Positions 34,254 through 42,119 of a stretch of 47,090 nt of DNA are shown here, piece after piece; positions within the stretch are counted from its first letter, which is position 1; the number at the start of each line of letters is the position of its first letter. The DNA comes from Solirubrobacteraceae bacterium. Lineage in GTDB: Bacteria > Actinomycetota > Thermoleophilia > Solirubrobacterales > Solirubrobacteraceae. The notes under the pieces were generated by a model. It did no database searches. It saw nothing but the letters and a program-made list of their open reading frames with translations, and was not told the origin of the DNA. The stretch covers positions 1 to 47,090 of the forward strand of contig JAJCYD010000025.1 in assembly GCA_029263125.1 (NCBI GenBank). The letters run 5' to 3'. Both the position numbers and the translations under genes were made by a program.

Positions 34254-34972
34254 GCCGCCACCGCCCTGCGCCACGGCGTCAACAGGCGCTGGAAGCCGAG
34301 CACCGCGAGGTCCAGCGCCGCCGCCAGCAGCGTGACCATGCCCCCGGCGACGACGACGTTGGACTTGAACGTGATGAGGCTCGCAACGATGAGCTTCTGC
34401 CCGAGGCCGCCGGCGCCCGCGAAAGCGGCGAACGCCGCGAGGCCGACCGTCGTCGCGACGGCGATCCGCAGGCCGGCGAGGATCTCGGGGACGGCGAGCG
34501 GCACCTCGACGCGAAACAGGCGCTGGTTCTTGGTCATGCCCATCCCCGAGGCCGCGTCGACCATCTCGCCGGGCACGTTGGCCAAGCCGGTGATGACGTT
34601 GCGAAAGATGATGACCTGCGTGTAGATCGCCAGGCCGACGATCGCGGGCGCGTTGCCGCGCCCGAGCAGCGGTTGCAGCAGGAAGAACATCGCGATGCTC
34701 GGGATCGTGTACAGCGCGCTGGTGACACCCGTCAGCGGGGCGATCAGCCAGCGCTGGCGATGGGCGAGCAGCCCGAGCGAGAAGGCGATCGCGAAGCCGA
34801 TGCCGACCGACACGACGACGAGATAGAGGTGCTCCAGCAGCGGGGTCCAGTAGCGGTCGAGATTGTCGGCGATCCAGGTCGGGCAGAAGCCGTCGTTGGC
34901 GACGCAGCTCGCATCGCCCCCACGTTCGCGCACGAAGCCGCCGCTCTGGGCGATGACGAGCGCGGCGCTCAT
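34250..34972 (-). CDS. Osmoprotectant ABC transporter permease 1
   Basis: A 240-residue permease of the same family as its neighbour. It has an N-terminal extracytoplasmic segment (CVANDGFCPTWIADNLDRY), membrane spans, and SALYTIPSIAMFFLLQPLLG. The EAA-like loop is MVDAASGMGMTKNQRLFRVE, followed by GLAAFAAFAGAGGLGQ. The two permeases presumably form a heterodimer. The ATG overlaps the ATPase stop (ATGA). Confidence 0.9.
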   Translation of the reverse strand: MSAALVIAQSGGFVRERGGDASCVANDGFCPTWIADNLDRYWTPLLEHLYLVVVSVGIGFAIAFSLGLLAHRQRWLIAPLTGVTSALYTIPSIAMFFLLQPLLGRGNAPAIVGLAIYTQVIIFRNVITGLANVPGEMVDAASGMGMTKNQRLFRVEVPLAVPEILAGLRIAVATTVGLAAFAAFAGAGGLGQKLIVASLITFKSNVVVAGGMVTLLAAALDLAVLGFQRLLTPWRRAVAA

Positions 34973-36183
34973 TCCTCGTCGGGCCCGGTGGCGTCCCCTG
35001 CCCCGTTGACGTGCTCGCTCGCGGCCAGCTCGGTCGCGCCGGGCACCTCGGAGGGCGCACTGCCGACGGCTTGCGAGATGACCTGCATCGAGAGCACGCC
35101 GACGACCTCGCCCTGTGCGCCGACCACGGGCCCATACATCGACTCGCTCGCGAGCAGGTCTGACAACGCGTCGCGCAGGATGTCGTCGAGGTCGACGACC
35201 GGATCTGCCGGCGAGCGCAGCTCCGAACGGATGCGCTCGCCCGTCAGCCCGCGCTCGGAAAGCCAGCCGACCGGACGCTGATGCTCGTCGACGAGCAGCG
35301 CGATGTCGAGGTCGGCCTCAGCGGTGCGCTCGCGCACCCCGGCCGTCGGCTCGCCGGTGCGGCAGGTCGCGACCGTCCACAGGTCGATGTCGCGCACCCG
35401 CTGCAGCGCGAGGCGCTTCAGCGCGCGGTCGGCGCCGACGAAGTCCTCGACGAAGGGGCTGGCCGGAGCCATCAGCAGCTCGGCCGGGGGCGCGAACTGG
35501 GCGAGCTTGCCGCCGACCTGCATGACGGCGATGCGATCGCCCATCTTGATCGCCTCGTCGATGTCGTGGGTGACGAAGACGATCGTCTTGCGCAGCTCGG
35601 CCTGCAGGCGCAGGAACTCGTTCTGCAGGCGTTCGCGGTTGATCGGATCGATTGCGCCGAACGGCTCGTCCATCAGCATGACCGGTGGGTCGACGGCGAG
35701 CGCGCGAGCCACGCCGACGCGCTGGCGCTGGCCGCCGGAGAGCTGGGACGGGTAGCGGTCGCGCATCTCGCGCGGCAGGCCTACGAGCTCGAGCAGCTCG
35801 TCGGCGCGCTCGCTCATGCGCGCCTTGCTCCAGCCCAGCAGGGACGGGACGGTCGAGATGTTGTCGGCGATCGTGCGGTGCGGGAAGAGGCCGATCTGCT
35901 GGATGACGTAGCCGATCTCGCGGCGCAGCTCCTCGGGTTTGCGGTCACGGACGCTGCGCCCGCCCAGCAGGATGTCGCCGGACGTCATGTCGATCATGCG
36001 GTTGACCATCCGCATGGCCGTCGTCTTGCCGCAGCCCGACGGCCCGACGAGCACGCAGATCTCACCCGCGGGCACCTCCAGCGACAGGCCGTCGACGGCG
36101 GGCTCAGAGCCTCCGGGGTACTGCTTGGTGACGTCGCGGAACTCGATTGTCTCCGCCGACGAGCGTCCAGAGGACTCTCCCAT
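34969..36183 (-). CDS. Osmoprotectant ABC transporter ATPase with CBS domains
   Basis: A 404-residue ATPase of the ProV/OpuCA type. Walker A GPSGCGKTT (48-56), Q-loop YVIQQIGLFPH, signature LSGGQRQRVGVARA (148-161) and Walker B VMLMDEPFGAIDP. The C-terminal part (about 275-385) carries two CBS-like repeats (DIALLVDEHQRPVGWLSE and MYGPVVGAQGEVVGVLS), which sense ionic strength or cyclic di-AMP in OpuA and OpuC proteins. It heads an operon of four genes each overlapping the next by 4 nt. No clear -10 box was found close to the start, so the transcript may have a leader in the 36184-36300 gap. Confidence 0.94.
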   Translation of the reverse strand: MGESSGRSSAETIEFRDVTKQYPGGSEPAVDGLSLEVPAGEICVLVGPSGCGKTTAMRMVNRMIDMTSGDILLGGRSVRDRKPEELRREIGYVIQQIGLFPHRTIADNISTVPSLLGWSKARMSERADELLELVGLPREMRDRYPSQLSGGQRQRVGVARALAVDPPVMLMDEPFGAIDPINRERLQNEFLRLQAELRKTIVFVTHDIDEAIKMGDRIAVMQVGGKLAQFAPPAELLMAPASPFVEDFVGADRALKRLALQRVRDIDLWTVATCRTGEPTAGVRERTAEADLDIALLVDEHQRPVGWLSERGLTGERIRSELRSPADPVVDLDDILRDALSDLLASESMYGPVVGAQGEVVGVLSMQVISQAVGSAPSEVPGATELAASEHVNGAGDATGPDEE

Positions 36184-36303
36184 CTGCGCGATCCTCTCAG
36201 ACTCGGCACGTTCACACCAGGAGAATGCAAGTGTGCTGTGCAGTGATCGCCCTGTTGTACAAGTGTGGGGGTGCGATTGCCTGGTGTGCGTGCCCGACGT
36301 GCG
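36184..36303. other. Intergenic gap upstream of the osmoprotectant operon
   Basis: 120 nt, less GC-rich than its surroundings. On the minus strand it contains CTTGTACAAC and TTGCATTCTCC, which might supply -35-like TTG elements, but no convincing full promoter could be fixed. Confidence 0.3.
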
Positions 36304-36426
36304 TCACCCAGACGTAAGGAGGCGCATGCGCGCCGCGAGTCTCCAGCCGCCGACGCGTAGCCCGCTTGAGGTAGCGGTGTCGATGAGCTCCTCGATCACC
36401 GCCAGGTCGGGTGCTCCGGAGGGCAT
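36304..36426 (-). CDS. Possible 40-residue protein downstream of the MazF-like gene
   Basis: A short frame starting 2 nt after the toxin stop. It encodes 40 residues, including DLAVIEELIDTATSSGLRVG and ending RLLTSG. The first part could form an amphipathic helix. The tight spacing to the toxin gene is the main argument; there is no recognised family. It could be chance. Confidence 0.25.
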   Translation of the reverse strand: MPSGAPDLAVIEELIDTATSSGLRVGGWRLAARMRLLTSG

Positions 36427-36428
36427 GC

Positions 36429-36779
36429 TCAGCGTTCCGCCGGCGACCGATCGCAGGCGACGGCGATCGCGAGCGCCTGGCAGAGCTCGGTCATGCGCTC
36501 GGCACTCAGAACGCCCATGCGGCGGACCAATCTGCTCTTGCGCAGCAGCGTCAGCGCGTCGAGCACGGCAAAGCATTCGCGGTCGATGCCATCGGCTGGA
36601 CCGAGGGGGACCGCGGTCGGGATGTCGCGAACGGTGGTGGTGAGCGGCGCCACGAGAAGGTCGCGCAGCGAGCGCCCCGCGAAGTCGCGATGCATGACGA
36701 CCGCAGGACGCAGCTTGTCCATCTCCGCCAGCCAGATCTCGCCGCGCTGCGGCCAATCACTACCACTCAAGGTCGGCAT
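36429..36779 (-). CDS. MazF/PemK-family mRNA interferase toxin
   Basis: A 116-residue protein with the MazF fold signature: RGEIWLAEMDKLRPAVVMHRD near the N-terminus, LLVAPLTTTVRDIPTAVPL in the middle and ECFAVLDALTLLRKSRL after it. MazF toxins cleave mRNA at short motifs. The ATG at 36779 overlaps the antitoxin gene by 20 nt, a normal toxin-antitoxin coupling. Length fits the family. Activity and cut site are unknown. Confidence 0.85.
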   Translation of the reverse strand: MPTLSGSDWPQRGEIWLAEMDKLRPAVVMHRDFAGRSLRDLLVAPLTTTVRDIPTAVPLGPADGIDRECFAVLDALTLLRKSRLVRRMGVLSAERMTELCQALAIAVACDRSPAER

Positions 36780-37017
36780 CTCGCAGACCCTCGATGCTCA
36801 ACTCAGCCCACGCGTCGAACTCCGGCTCGGGCGGCTGAGCACCGTAGCCGGCGGCGAGTTGTGCGTCGATCGCCGCCTCGCGTCGCCCCCGGAGCAGTTC
36901 GTGGATCGCAGTGCGAAGCACCGCCGCGCGCGAGCTCGACGCGGCTGCGGCTACGGCGTCGACCTCCCGCAGGCTCTCGTTGTCGAGCTGAAAGGCAATC
37001 TGCGTGACGTCGGCCAT
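36760..37017 (-). CDS. Antitoxin of the MazF-like system (ribbon-helix-helix type)
   Basis: An 85-residue protein. The N-terminal half (TQIAFQLDNESLREVDAVAA, then SSRAAVLRTAIHELL) fits a ribbon-helix-helix DNA-binding domain. The acidic C-terminal tail (EPEFDAWAELSIEGLRDADL) is of the kind that wraps the toxin. The ATG at 37017 lies 6 nt after TATTGT. The 35 nt between it and gatD are clearly richer in A and T than the rest of the window, consistent with acquisition. Confidence 0.75.
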   Translation of the reverse strand: MADVTQIAFQLDNESLREVDAVAAAASSSRAAVLRTAIHELLRGRREAAIDAQLAAGYGAQPPEPEFDAWAELSIEGLRDADLEW

Positions 37018-37023
37018 AGATTC

Positions 37024-37029
37024 ACAATA
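37024..37029 (-). promoter_or_regulatory. -10 box (TATTGT) of the toxin-antitoxin pair
   Basis: Minus-strand TATTGT, 6 nt before the ATG at 37017, within an AT-rich gap of 35 nt after gatD. Confidence 0.45.
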
Positions 37030-37052
37030 CATATTCTCATCCACATTTTGGA

Positions 37053-37793
37053 TCATCGACAGCCCGCAGCGCGCAGCGCCTCGGCGTGCGCGGCGGCCTC
37101 GAGCGCATCGTCCAACGGCGCCAGTTCTGTGAGCCCGCACGCCTCGCGGATGAGCCAGTCGGCGAACCAGGCGTTCTTGGGCAGCAGCGGACCGTGCAGG
37201 TAGGTGCCGATGACGCTGCCGCGGCGCACGCCCTCTGTTCCCGACGAACCGCTGTTGCCGTGACCCTTGAGCACACGGCCCAGCGGCTGCTCGCCGGCGC
37301 CGAGGTGCGTTCGGCCGCCGTGGTTCTCAAAGCCCGCCAGCACCCGCGGTGGTCCGGTGGCGCCCGAATCCAGGCGCACCTCGATCGCGACGTTGCCGAT
37401 CAGGCGCGAGCCGTCGGCGGAGCGGACCGTGTGCAGGTCGACGAGGCCGAGACCTGGGATCTCGTCGTCGCCGAGCTCGTAGCGGTGGCCGAGCAGCTGG
37501 TAGCCGCCGCAGACGCCGAGCACGATCGCTCCGCGGTCGGCGGCGGCGTGCAGCGCATCGCGCTTGGTCTGCACGAGGTCAAGCGCGCACAGGCGCTGGT
37601 CGCGGTCCTGCCCACCGCCGAGGTAGAAGAGGTCATGCGCGTCGGGGTCGATCGCCTCCCCAAGCCCCGCGGCGGTGACGGCGAAGTCGATTCCCCGCCA
37701 CTCGCAGCGACGCTGAAGCATCAACAGGTTGCCGCGATCGGCGTAGATGTTCATGAGGTCCGGATACAGCGCGCAGACGCGCAGCTCAGCCAC
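37053..37793 (-). CDS. gatD: GatD, glutamine amidotransferase of lipid II amidation
   Basis: A 246-residue class I, CobB/CobQ-like glutaminase. Catalytic C95 in LGVCGGYQLLG and H200 in TYLHGPLLP match the Cys and His of Staphylococcus GatD. YADRGNLLMLQRR and FYLGGGQDRDQ are also typical. GatD supplies ammonia to MurT, which amidates the D-Glu of lipid II to isoglutamine. The GTG start overlaps the upstream methyltransferase by 8 nt. In most genomes gatD follows murT directly; here a methyltransferase gene lies between. Confidence 0.93.
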   Translation of the reverse strand: MAELRVCALYPDLMNIYADRGNLLMLQRRCEWRGIDFAVTAAGLGEAIDPDAHDLFYLGGGQDRDQRLCALDLVQTKRDALHAAADRGAIVLGVCGGYQLLGHRYELGDDEIPGLGLVDLHTVRSADGSRLIGNVAIEVRLDSGATGPPRVLAGFENHGGRTHLGAGEQPLGRVLKGHGNSGSSGTEGVRRGSVIGTYLHGPLLPKNAWFADWLIREACGLTELAPLDDALEAAAHAEALRAAGCR

Positions 37794-38499
37794 GGAACAT
37801 CACCACGATCGTGCCGACGTGCACGTCGGTCGGCGCGATCACGCGCAGCGGGATCGGCCGCATGCCGGCGGCTCGGGCCTCGGTCTCGACCTCGACGGGC
37901 GTCACCTTGTCGAGATGGATGACGTTCTCGCTGGTGCTGCGCGCCCCGCCGGGCGAAACGACGGTGCGGATCCGCTCGATCGCCATCCGGTCGCCCGTGT
38001 CGCGCAGCGCGACCGGCTGGCTGAAGTAGCTCACCCCGTCGACGTGCCCGACGTCGGGCAGCGGCAGCAGCACGTGCTCGGCGTCGAAGGCATCCATGGC
38101 ATCGGCCAGCGCGCACGCGGCGAGGCCGCCGGGCGCGAGATGCTCGGCGACCGATCGCAGGAACCCCGTGCGGCCGGCGCTGCCGAGCAGCTGGATCGTC
38201 TGCATCGGCGCGAGGATCAGGCCGAAGCGGCGGCCGCCCAGATCGAAGCTGCCCGCGTCGCCGACGACGGTCTCCACGGCGAGCGTCCCGGCGCGCGCGC
38301 GCAGCGCGTCGAGAAACGCGGGCTCGCGGTCCAGCGCGACGACCTCGTGCCCGTGGCGCGCGAGGTCAAGCGCCACGCGGCCGGTGCCGGCGCCGATGTC
38401 GAGGATCGGCCCCGCCTCCCGTGAGGCCAGCTCGCGCCAGACCGGCAGGTCGGCCGCATAGCGCGCGCACTCCACGTCGTGCCAGACGACCGTGCTCAC
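37786..38499 (-). CDS. Class I SAM-dependent methyltransferase
   Basis: A 237-residue methyltransferase with motif I ILDIGAGTGRVALDLA, the acidic end of strand 2 (VVALDRE), motif II-like VVGDAGSFDL and post-motif segments (FLRSVAEHLAPGGLAAC). The C-terminal half contains a beta-rich part (ENVIHLDKVTPVEVETEA). The substrate is not evident. It is coupled at both ends: GTGA overlap with murT and 8-nt overlap with gatD. That placement makes a role with peptidoglycan precursors worth considering, but nothing in the sequence proves it. Confidence 0.85.
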   Translation of the reverse strand: MSTVVWHDVECARYAADLPVWRELASREAGPILDIGAGTGRVALDLARHGHEVVALDREPAFLDALRARAGTLAVETVVGDAGSFDLGGRRFGLILAPMQTIQLLGSAGRTGFLRSVAEHLAPGGLAACALADAMDAFDAEHVLLPLPDVGHVDGVSYFSQPVALRDTGDRMAIERIRTVVSPGGARSTSENVIHLDKVTPVEVETEARAAGMRPIPLRVIAPTDVHVGTIVVMFRG

Positions 38500-39857
38500 C
38501 GAAAGGACCCCGCCGCCGTGCCTCGCGCGACGAGCAGGGCGCGCAGGTCAAGCATGGCGGTGTAGGTCGGCATCGCCACGAGGCGGCCCGCGCCGTCGGC
38601 CAGCGCCGCATCCAGGCCGGCCTCCAACGCCGGGACGACGTACAGGCGCTCGGGCGGGACGCCCGCGTACTTCAGCCGCACCGCGAGCTCGGCGGCCCGC
38701 GCGCCGCTGCACGTCACGCGGCGCACGCGGTCTGCGAGCAGCTCGAAGTCCGCATCCCAGATCCACGAGACGTCATGGCCGTCGGCGGTGCGGTCGTTGA
38801 GGACCGCGAGCACGTCGAGCTCCCCGGGATCCAGCGCGAGCGTGCGCAGCACCTCGTTGGCTCCGGCGGGGTTCTTGACGAGCAGGATCGCGAGCTCGCG
38901 GTCGCCGACGAGCACCGTCTCGGCGCGGCCGAAGGCTGCCTGGGTGGCGGCCAGCCCGCTGACGATCGATGTCAGGTCGGCGCCGAGCGCGCGCGCCAGC
39001 GCAGCCGCGCCGACCGCGTTGTAGACGTTGTAGAGCCCGGGCAGCGGCAGTGCGACCCGCCGGTGGTCGGCGCCGAGGTGCAGATCGAACGCGGCGCCGC
39101 GCGTGCCGTCCAGCGTGATCGCGCTCGCCCAGACGTCCGGCTCGGGCCGCGGACCGTCGCCGTTGGGGCAGTGGTAGCGACCCAGGTGGCCCATGTAGAC
39201 GGCGTCGTAGACGTAGGGCGCGCCGCAGCGCCGGCAGTGCTTGGAGTCCGACGCGTGCGACATGCCGCTCAGCGCGACGCCGTCGTCCTGCACGCCGAAG
39301 TACGTGACGTTCGCGCGGTCGCGGCCAAGGTCGGCGACAAGGGGATCGTCGGCGTTGAGCACGAGCTGGGTGCCCGGGGCCGCCGCGACGGCGGCGGCCC
39401 AGCGGTCGGCGATCGTCTCGAGCTCGCCGTAGCGGTCGAGCTGGTCACGAAAGAGGTTGCTCAGCAGCAGCGCGCGCGGGGCGAGCTCGGGGACCACCCG
39501 GTCCAGCCAGAACTCGTCGACTTCGAACAGCCCGGCGCTGCCGTCGATCCCCGAGCCGCGCGCCGCGTCCAGCAGCGCGGTCGTCACGCCGCCGGCCATG
39601 TTCGCTCCCGCGCGGTTGTGCACGAGGCGCGCGCCGCCTCCCTCGAGGATGGCGGCGACCATCGCCGCGGTCGTCGTCTTGCCGTTGGTGGCCGAGATCA
39701 CGGCGCTGCCGTCGCGCAGCCGGGCGGACAGGCGCGCGATCGCCCGCGGCTCGATGCGGATCAGCAGCTTGCCGGGCAGGCTCGTGCCGCCACGTCCCGC
39801 GCGCCGCGAGAGCGTTCCGGCGGCGCGGGCCAGCGCGATCTTCCCGGCGAGCATCAT
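38496..39857 (-). CDS. murT: MurT, Mur ligase-like subunit of lipid II isoglutaminyl synthase
   Basis: A 453-residue protein with the Mur ligase ATP site SATNGKTTT (55-63), FEVDEFWLDRV, NLFRDQLDRYGE, LNADDPLV and the C-terminal MurT domain (LVKNPAGANEVLR, VLNDRTADGHDVSWIWD). A zinc-ribbon insert is visible: C208-x2-C211 (HCRRCGAP) and C230 (YHCPNG). In other MurT proteins the ribbon has four cysteines, ending CPxC; here the fourth position is Gly233. MurT activates the D-Glu carboxylate of lipid II for amidation with GatD. The ATG overlaps the stop of the HAD gene. Confidence 0.93.
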   Translation of the reverse strand: MMLAGKIALARAAGTLSRRAGRGGTSLPGKLLIRIEPRAIARLSARLRDGSAVISATNGKTTTAAMVAAILEGGGARLVHNRAGANMAGGVTTALLDAARGSGIDGSAGLFEVDEFWLDRVVPELAPRALLLSNLFRDQLDRYGELETIADRWAAAVAAAPGTQLVLNADDPLVADLGRDRANVTYFGVQDDGVALSGMSHASDSKHCRRCGAPYVYDAVYMGHLGRYHCPNGDGPRPEPDVWASAITLDGTRGAAFDLHLGADHRRVALPLPGLYNVYNAVGAAALARALGADLTSIVSGLAATQAAFGRAETVLVGDRELAILLVKNPAGANEVLRTLALDPGELDVLAVLNDRTADGHDVSWIWDADFELLADRVRRVTCSGARAAELAVRLKYAGVPPERLYVVPALEAGLDAALADGAGRLVAMPTYTAMLDLRALLVARGTAAGSFR

Positions 39858-40666
39858 GCGTCGCGCAGCACCAGCGTCGCGATGCGCTCGGCGATCGCCA
39901 CTGGCCGCGGGTCCAGCGCTGCCTCCACCTGTGCGCGATCGGATGCCCCCGTCAGCACGATCGCGCCATCGATCCCAGCGGCGTGCGCCGCGGCGAGATC
40001 GGCGTCAACGCGGTCGCCGACCATCAGCGCCCGACCCGGTCCGAGGCGATCCAGCGCGGTGCGCACGAGCACCGGCTCGGGCTTGCCGACGATCACCGCG
40101 GCGACTCCCGACGCCGTCTCGACGGCGGCAAGGATCGAGCCCGACCCGGGCCACAGGCCGTCGGGCATCGGGAACGTCGCGTCGCGATTGGAACCGATCA
40201 GGAACGCGCCGCGGAGCACCGCCTGGGTCGCCTCACGCAGCTCCGCGTAGTCAAAGCGGGGGTGAAACGCGACGACGACGACGTCCGCGCGGCTGGCGAA
40301 CGCCGTCTGGTTGACGATCCGCAGGCCGGCCGCCTCGACGTGCCCGTGGACGGCATCAGAGCCGATGACGACCGCCGAGCCGCCGCCGAAGCGCTCGGCC
40401 AGGACGTACTGCAGCGCTCCGCCGACGGTGACGACCTCTTCGAGCGACGCCTGGAAGCCCAGACGCCACAGCTTCTGGACGTACTCCTCGATCGTCAGCT
40501 GGGTGTCGTTGGTGACGAACGCGATGCCCTTCCCGGCCATGCGCAGGGCGGAGATGGCTTGCACCGCCCCGTCGGTGGGCTCGTCGCCGACCCACACGCA
40601 GCCGTCGAGGTCGAAGAGGATGTGGTCGTAACGGGCGGCAAGCGACGTGATCGGCACGCCGCGCAT
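39854..40666 (-). CDS. HAD-superfamily phosphatase (NagD-like, class IIA)
   Basis: A 270-residue HAD hydrolase. Motif I FDLDGCVWVGDEP (D19, D21), motif II VTNDTQLT, motif III lysine in VGKPEPVLV, motif IV MVGDRVDADLAAA; the cap sits between motifs II and III as in NagD/PGP enzymes. Substrates of this class are small phosphates; which one is unknown. It is the first gene of the operon with murT. The start is ambiguous: ATG 40666, or GTG 40657 with CAAAAT 7 nt before it. The 5' ends of this gene and of the cyclophilin gene are only 20 nt apart. Confidence 0.88.
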   Translation of the reverse strand: MRGVPITSLAARYDHILFDLDGCVWVGDEPTDGAVQAISALRMAGKGIAFVTNDTQLTIEEYVQKLWRLGFQASLEEVVTVGGALQYVLAERFGGGSAVVIGSDAVHGHVEAAGLRIVNQTAFASRADVVVVAFHPRFDYAELREATQAVLRGAFLIGSNRDATFPMPDGLWPGSGSILAAVETASGVAAVIVGKPEPVLVRTALDRLGPGRALMVGDRVDADLAAAHAAGIDGAIVLTGASDRAQVEAALDPRPVAIAERIATLVLRDA

Positions 40667-40678
40667 TTTGACTACCCT
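40665..40678. promoter_or_regulatory. Overlapping divergent promoter region of HAD-murT operon and cyclophilin gene
   Basis: Plus strand: TACCCT (40673-40678), 8 nt before GTG 40687. Minus strand: TAGTCA (40674-40669) or CAAAAT (40670-40665) are the only -10 candidates for the HAD gene. The boxes touch or overlap, so the two transcripts may exclude each other. Confidence 0.45.
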
Positions 40679-40686
40679 TCGGCGGC

Positions 40687-41421
40687 GTGCGACGCGAGAA
40701 CGCCTCGATGGTCCTGCTGCTCGTCGTGATCGCGCTCGCCGGGTGCGGCAAGGACGACTCACCGCTGGCCGATTCCCCGACCGCGCCCGCCACCGCGCAG
40801 ACGGCCACGACCGAGGTCCCCGCCGTCGCCCCGCGCTCGGCCAAGGACGGCTGCAAGGCGGTCCCGCCGCCCGTCCCGAAGGACGATCCCGACGCCACGC
40901 GCTCGCAGCGCAAGCTCAACCCCAAGCGCCGCAACATCGCGACCGTCAAGACCAACTGCGGCAGCTTCCGGATCCTGCTGGATGCCAGGCGCGCGCCGAA
41001 GACGACGGCGTCGTTCGCGGGCCTGGTGCGCAAGCGCTACTTCGACGGGCTGACGTTCCATCGCATCGCCAAGCCGGGCGGCAACGACTTCGTCATCCAG
41101 GGCGGCGATCCGTTGGGAGACGGCAACGGCGGGCCCGGCTACAGCGTCGTCGAGGCGCCGCCGAAGTCCACGTCGTATGACCGCGGCGTCGTCGCGATGG
41201 CCAAGGCCTCCGACGAGAAGCCCGGCACGTCGGGCAGCCAGTTCTTCATCGTCACGGCCGACGAGACGCCGCTTCCACCCGAGTATGCGCTGCTCGGCCG
41301 CGTGTTCGGCGATCAGACGGCCGTTCGCAGGATCGCCGCTGTCCCCGCGGACCCGGTGACGGACATGCCGGTCGACCCCGTCGTGATCCAGAGCATCCGG
41401 CTCACGAGCCAGAAGCCCTAG
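40687..41421 (+). CDS. Lipoprotein cyclophilin-type peptidyl-prolyl isomerase
   Basis: A 244-residue protein with a lipoprotein signal (lipobox ending LAGC, C20), a disordered Thr/Ala/Pro stretch and a cyclophilin domain (about 82-244). The domain includes TVKTNCGSFRILLDA, FDGLTFHRI, FVIQGGDPLGDGNGGPGY, MAKASDEKPGTSGSQFFI and LGRVFGD. The FHRI, QGGD and SGSQFFI elements carry the active-site residues. It probably helps proline isomerisation of proteins outside the membrane. The stop overlaps that of the convergent SRAP gene in a shared CTAG. Confidence 0.92.
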   Translation: MRRENASMVLLLVVIALAGCGKDDSPLADSPTAPATAQTATTEVPAVAPRSAKDGCKAVPPPVPKDDPDATRSQRKLNPKRRNIATVKTNCGSFRILLDARRAPKTTASFAGLVRKRYFDGLTFHRIAKPGGNDFVIQGGDPLGDGNGGPGYSVVEAPPKSTSYDRGVVAMAKASDEKPGTSGSQFFIVTADETPLPPEYALLGRVFGDQTAVRRIAAVPADPVTDMPVDPVVIQSIRLTSQKP

Positions 41422-42104
41422 AACAGCGAGGTCTGCTCGGGCTCTGAGAGGCAGTCCGGCGCGTCGTGGCGCGCGTCGTTCACGGCCCGGCTGACGGGCC
41501 GGATGTCGAGCCGGTCGACGCCCGCGGCAAGCAGCGCGTGCAGGTCGCCGGCCGGCGTCGCCGGGTCGATCCAGGTCGCCTCGTCGCGCTCGTCGAGGAT
41601 CAGCGGCATGCGGTCGTGCAGGTCGCGCACGGCGCCGGTCGCGGCGGTCGTGACGATCGCGCAGCTGCGAAGCGGCTCGACGGCGGCGTCGGCGGCCGGA
41701 CGCCACGAAGCCCGTAGGCCGGCGAACGCGAACGGCTTGGCGTCTGGGCGCGAGATCCAGTGCGGCGTGCCGGCCGACCACTCATAGAACCCGTCGGCGA
41801 CGATCAGGCAGCGGCGCCTGGCAAACGCGTCGCGGTAGGCGGGCTTCTCGGAGACCGTCTCGGCGCGGGCGTTGATCGTCTTGGCGGCCATCTCGCGCGG
41901 GTCGCCGGCCCAATGGGGCACGAGGCCCCAGCGCAGCAGCTCGGCGCGGGGCGCGCCATCGCGGTCCTGCACGACGGCGAGCACGTCGTCGCCGGGCGCG
42001 ACGTTGAAGCGCCGGCGTACCTCCAGGCGCTCGTCGATCGCGAAGCGCGCGCGGATCTGGGCGGGGTCAGAGCCCGCGAAGGCGAGCGTGAAGCGCCCAC
42101 ACAT
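41418..42104 (-). CDS. SRAP-family protein (HMCES/YedK-like abasic-site DNA crosslinker)
   Basis: A 228-residue SOS-response-associated peptidase family protein. Catalytic C2 after the initiator Met (MCGRFTL), N34 (FNVAPGDD), E109 (DGFYEWS) and H164 (LHDRMPLIL) are all present. YedK/HMCES form a thiazolidine link with abasic sites in single-stranded DNA through Cys2. No SOS box was seen upstream. The start lies 15 nt after the stop of the next gene, whose TAG begins a TAGCCG sequence that is only a weak -10 match. Confidence 0.93.
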   Translation of the reverse strand: MCGRFTLAFAGSDPAQIRARFAIDERLEVRRRFNVAPGDDVLAVVQDRDGAPRAELLRWGLVPHWAGDPREMAAKTINARAETVSEKPAYRDAFARRRCLIVADGFYEWSAGTPHWISRPDAKPFAFAGLRASWRPAADAAVEPLRSCAIVTTAATGAVRDLHDRMPLILDERDEATWIDPATPAGDLHALLAAGVDRLDIRPVSRAVNDARHDAPDCLSEPEQTSLF

Positions 42105-42119
42105 CAGCCGGACGACCGG

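Noticed and set aside
36316-36643. Perfect AAGGAGG followed by ATG 36326 on the plus strand
   Set aside because: The frame is antisense to the MazF-like gene and its product is low-complexity (Arg/Ser-rich); the ribosome-site match is probably chance.
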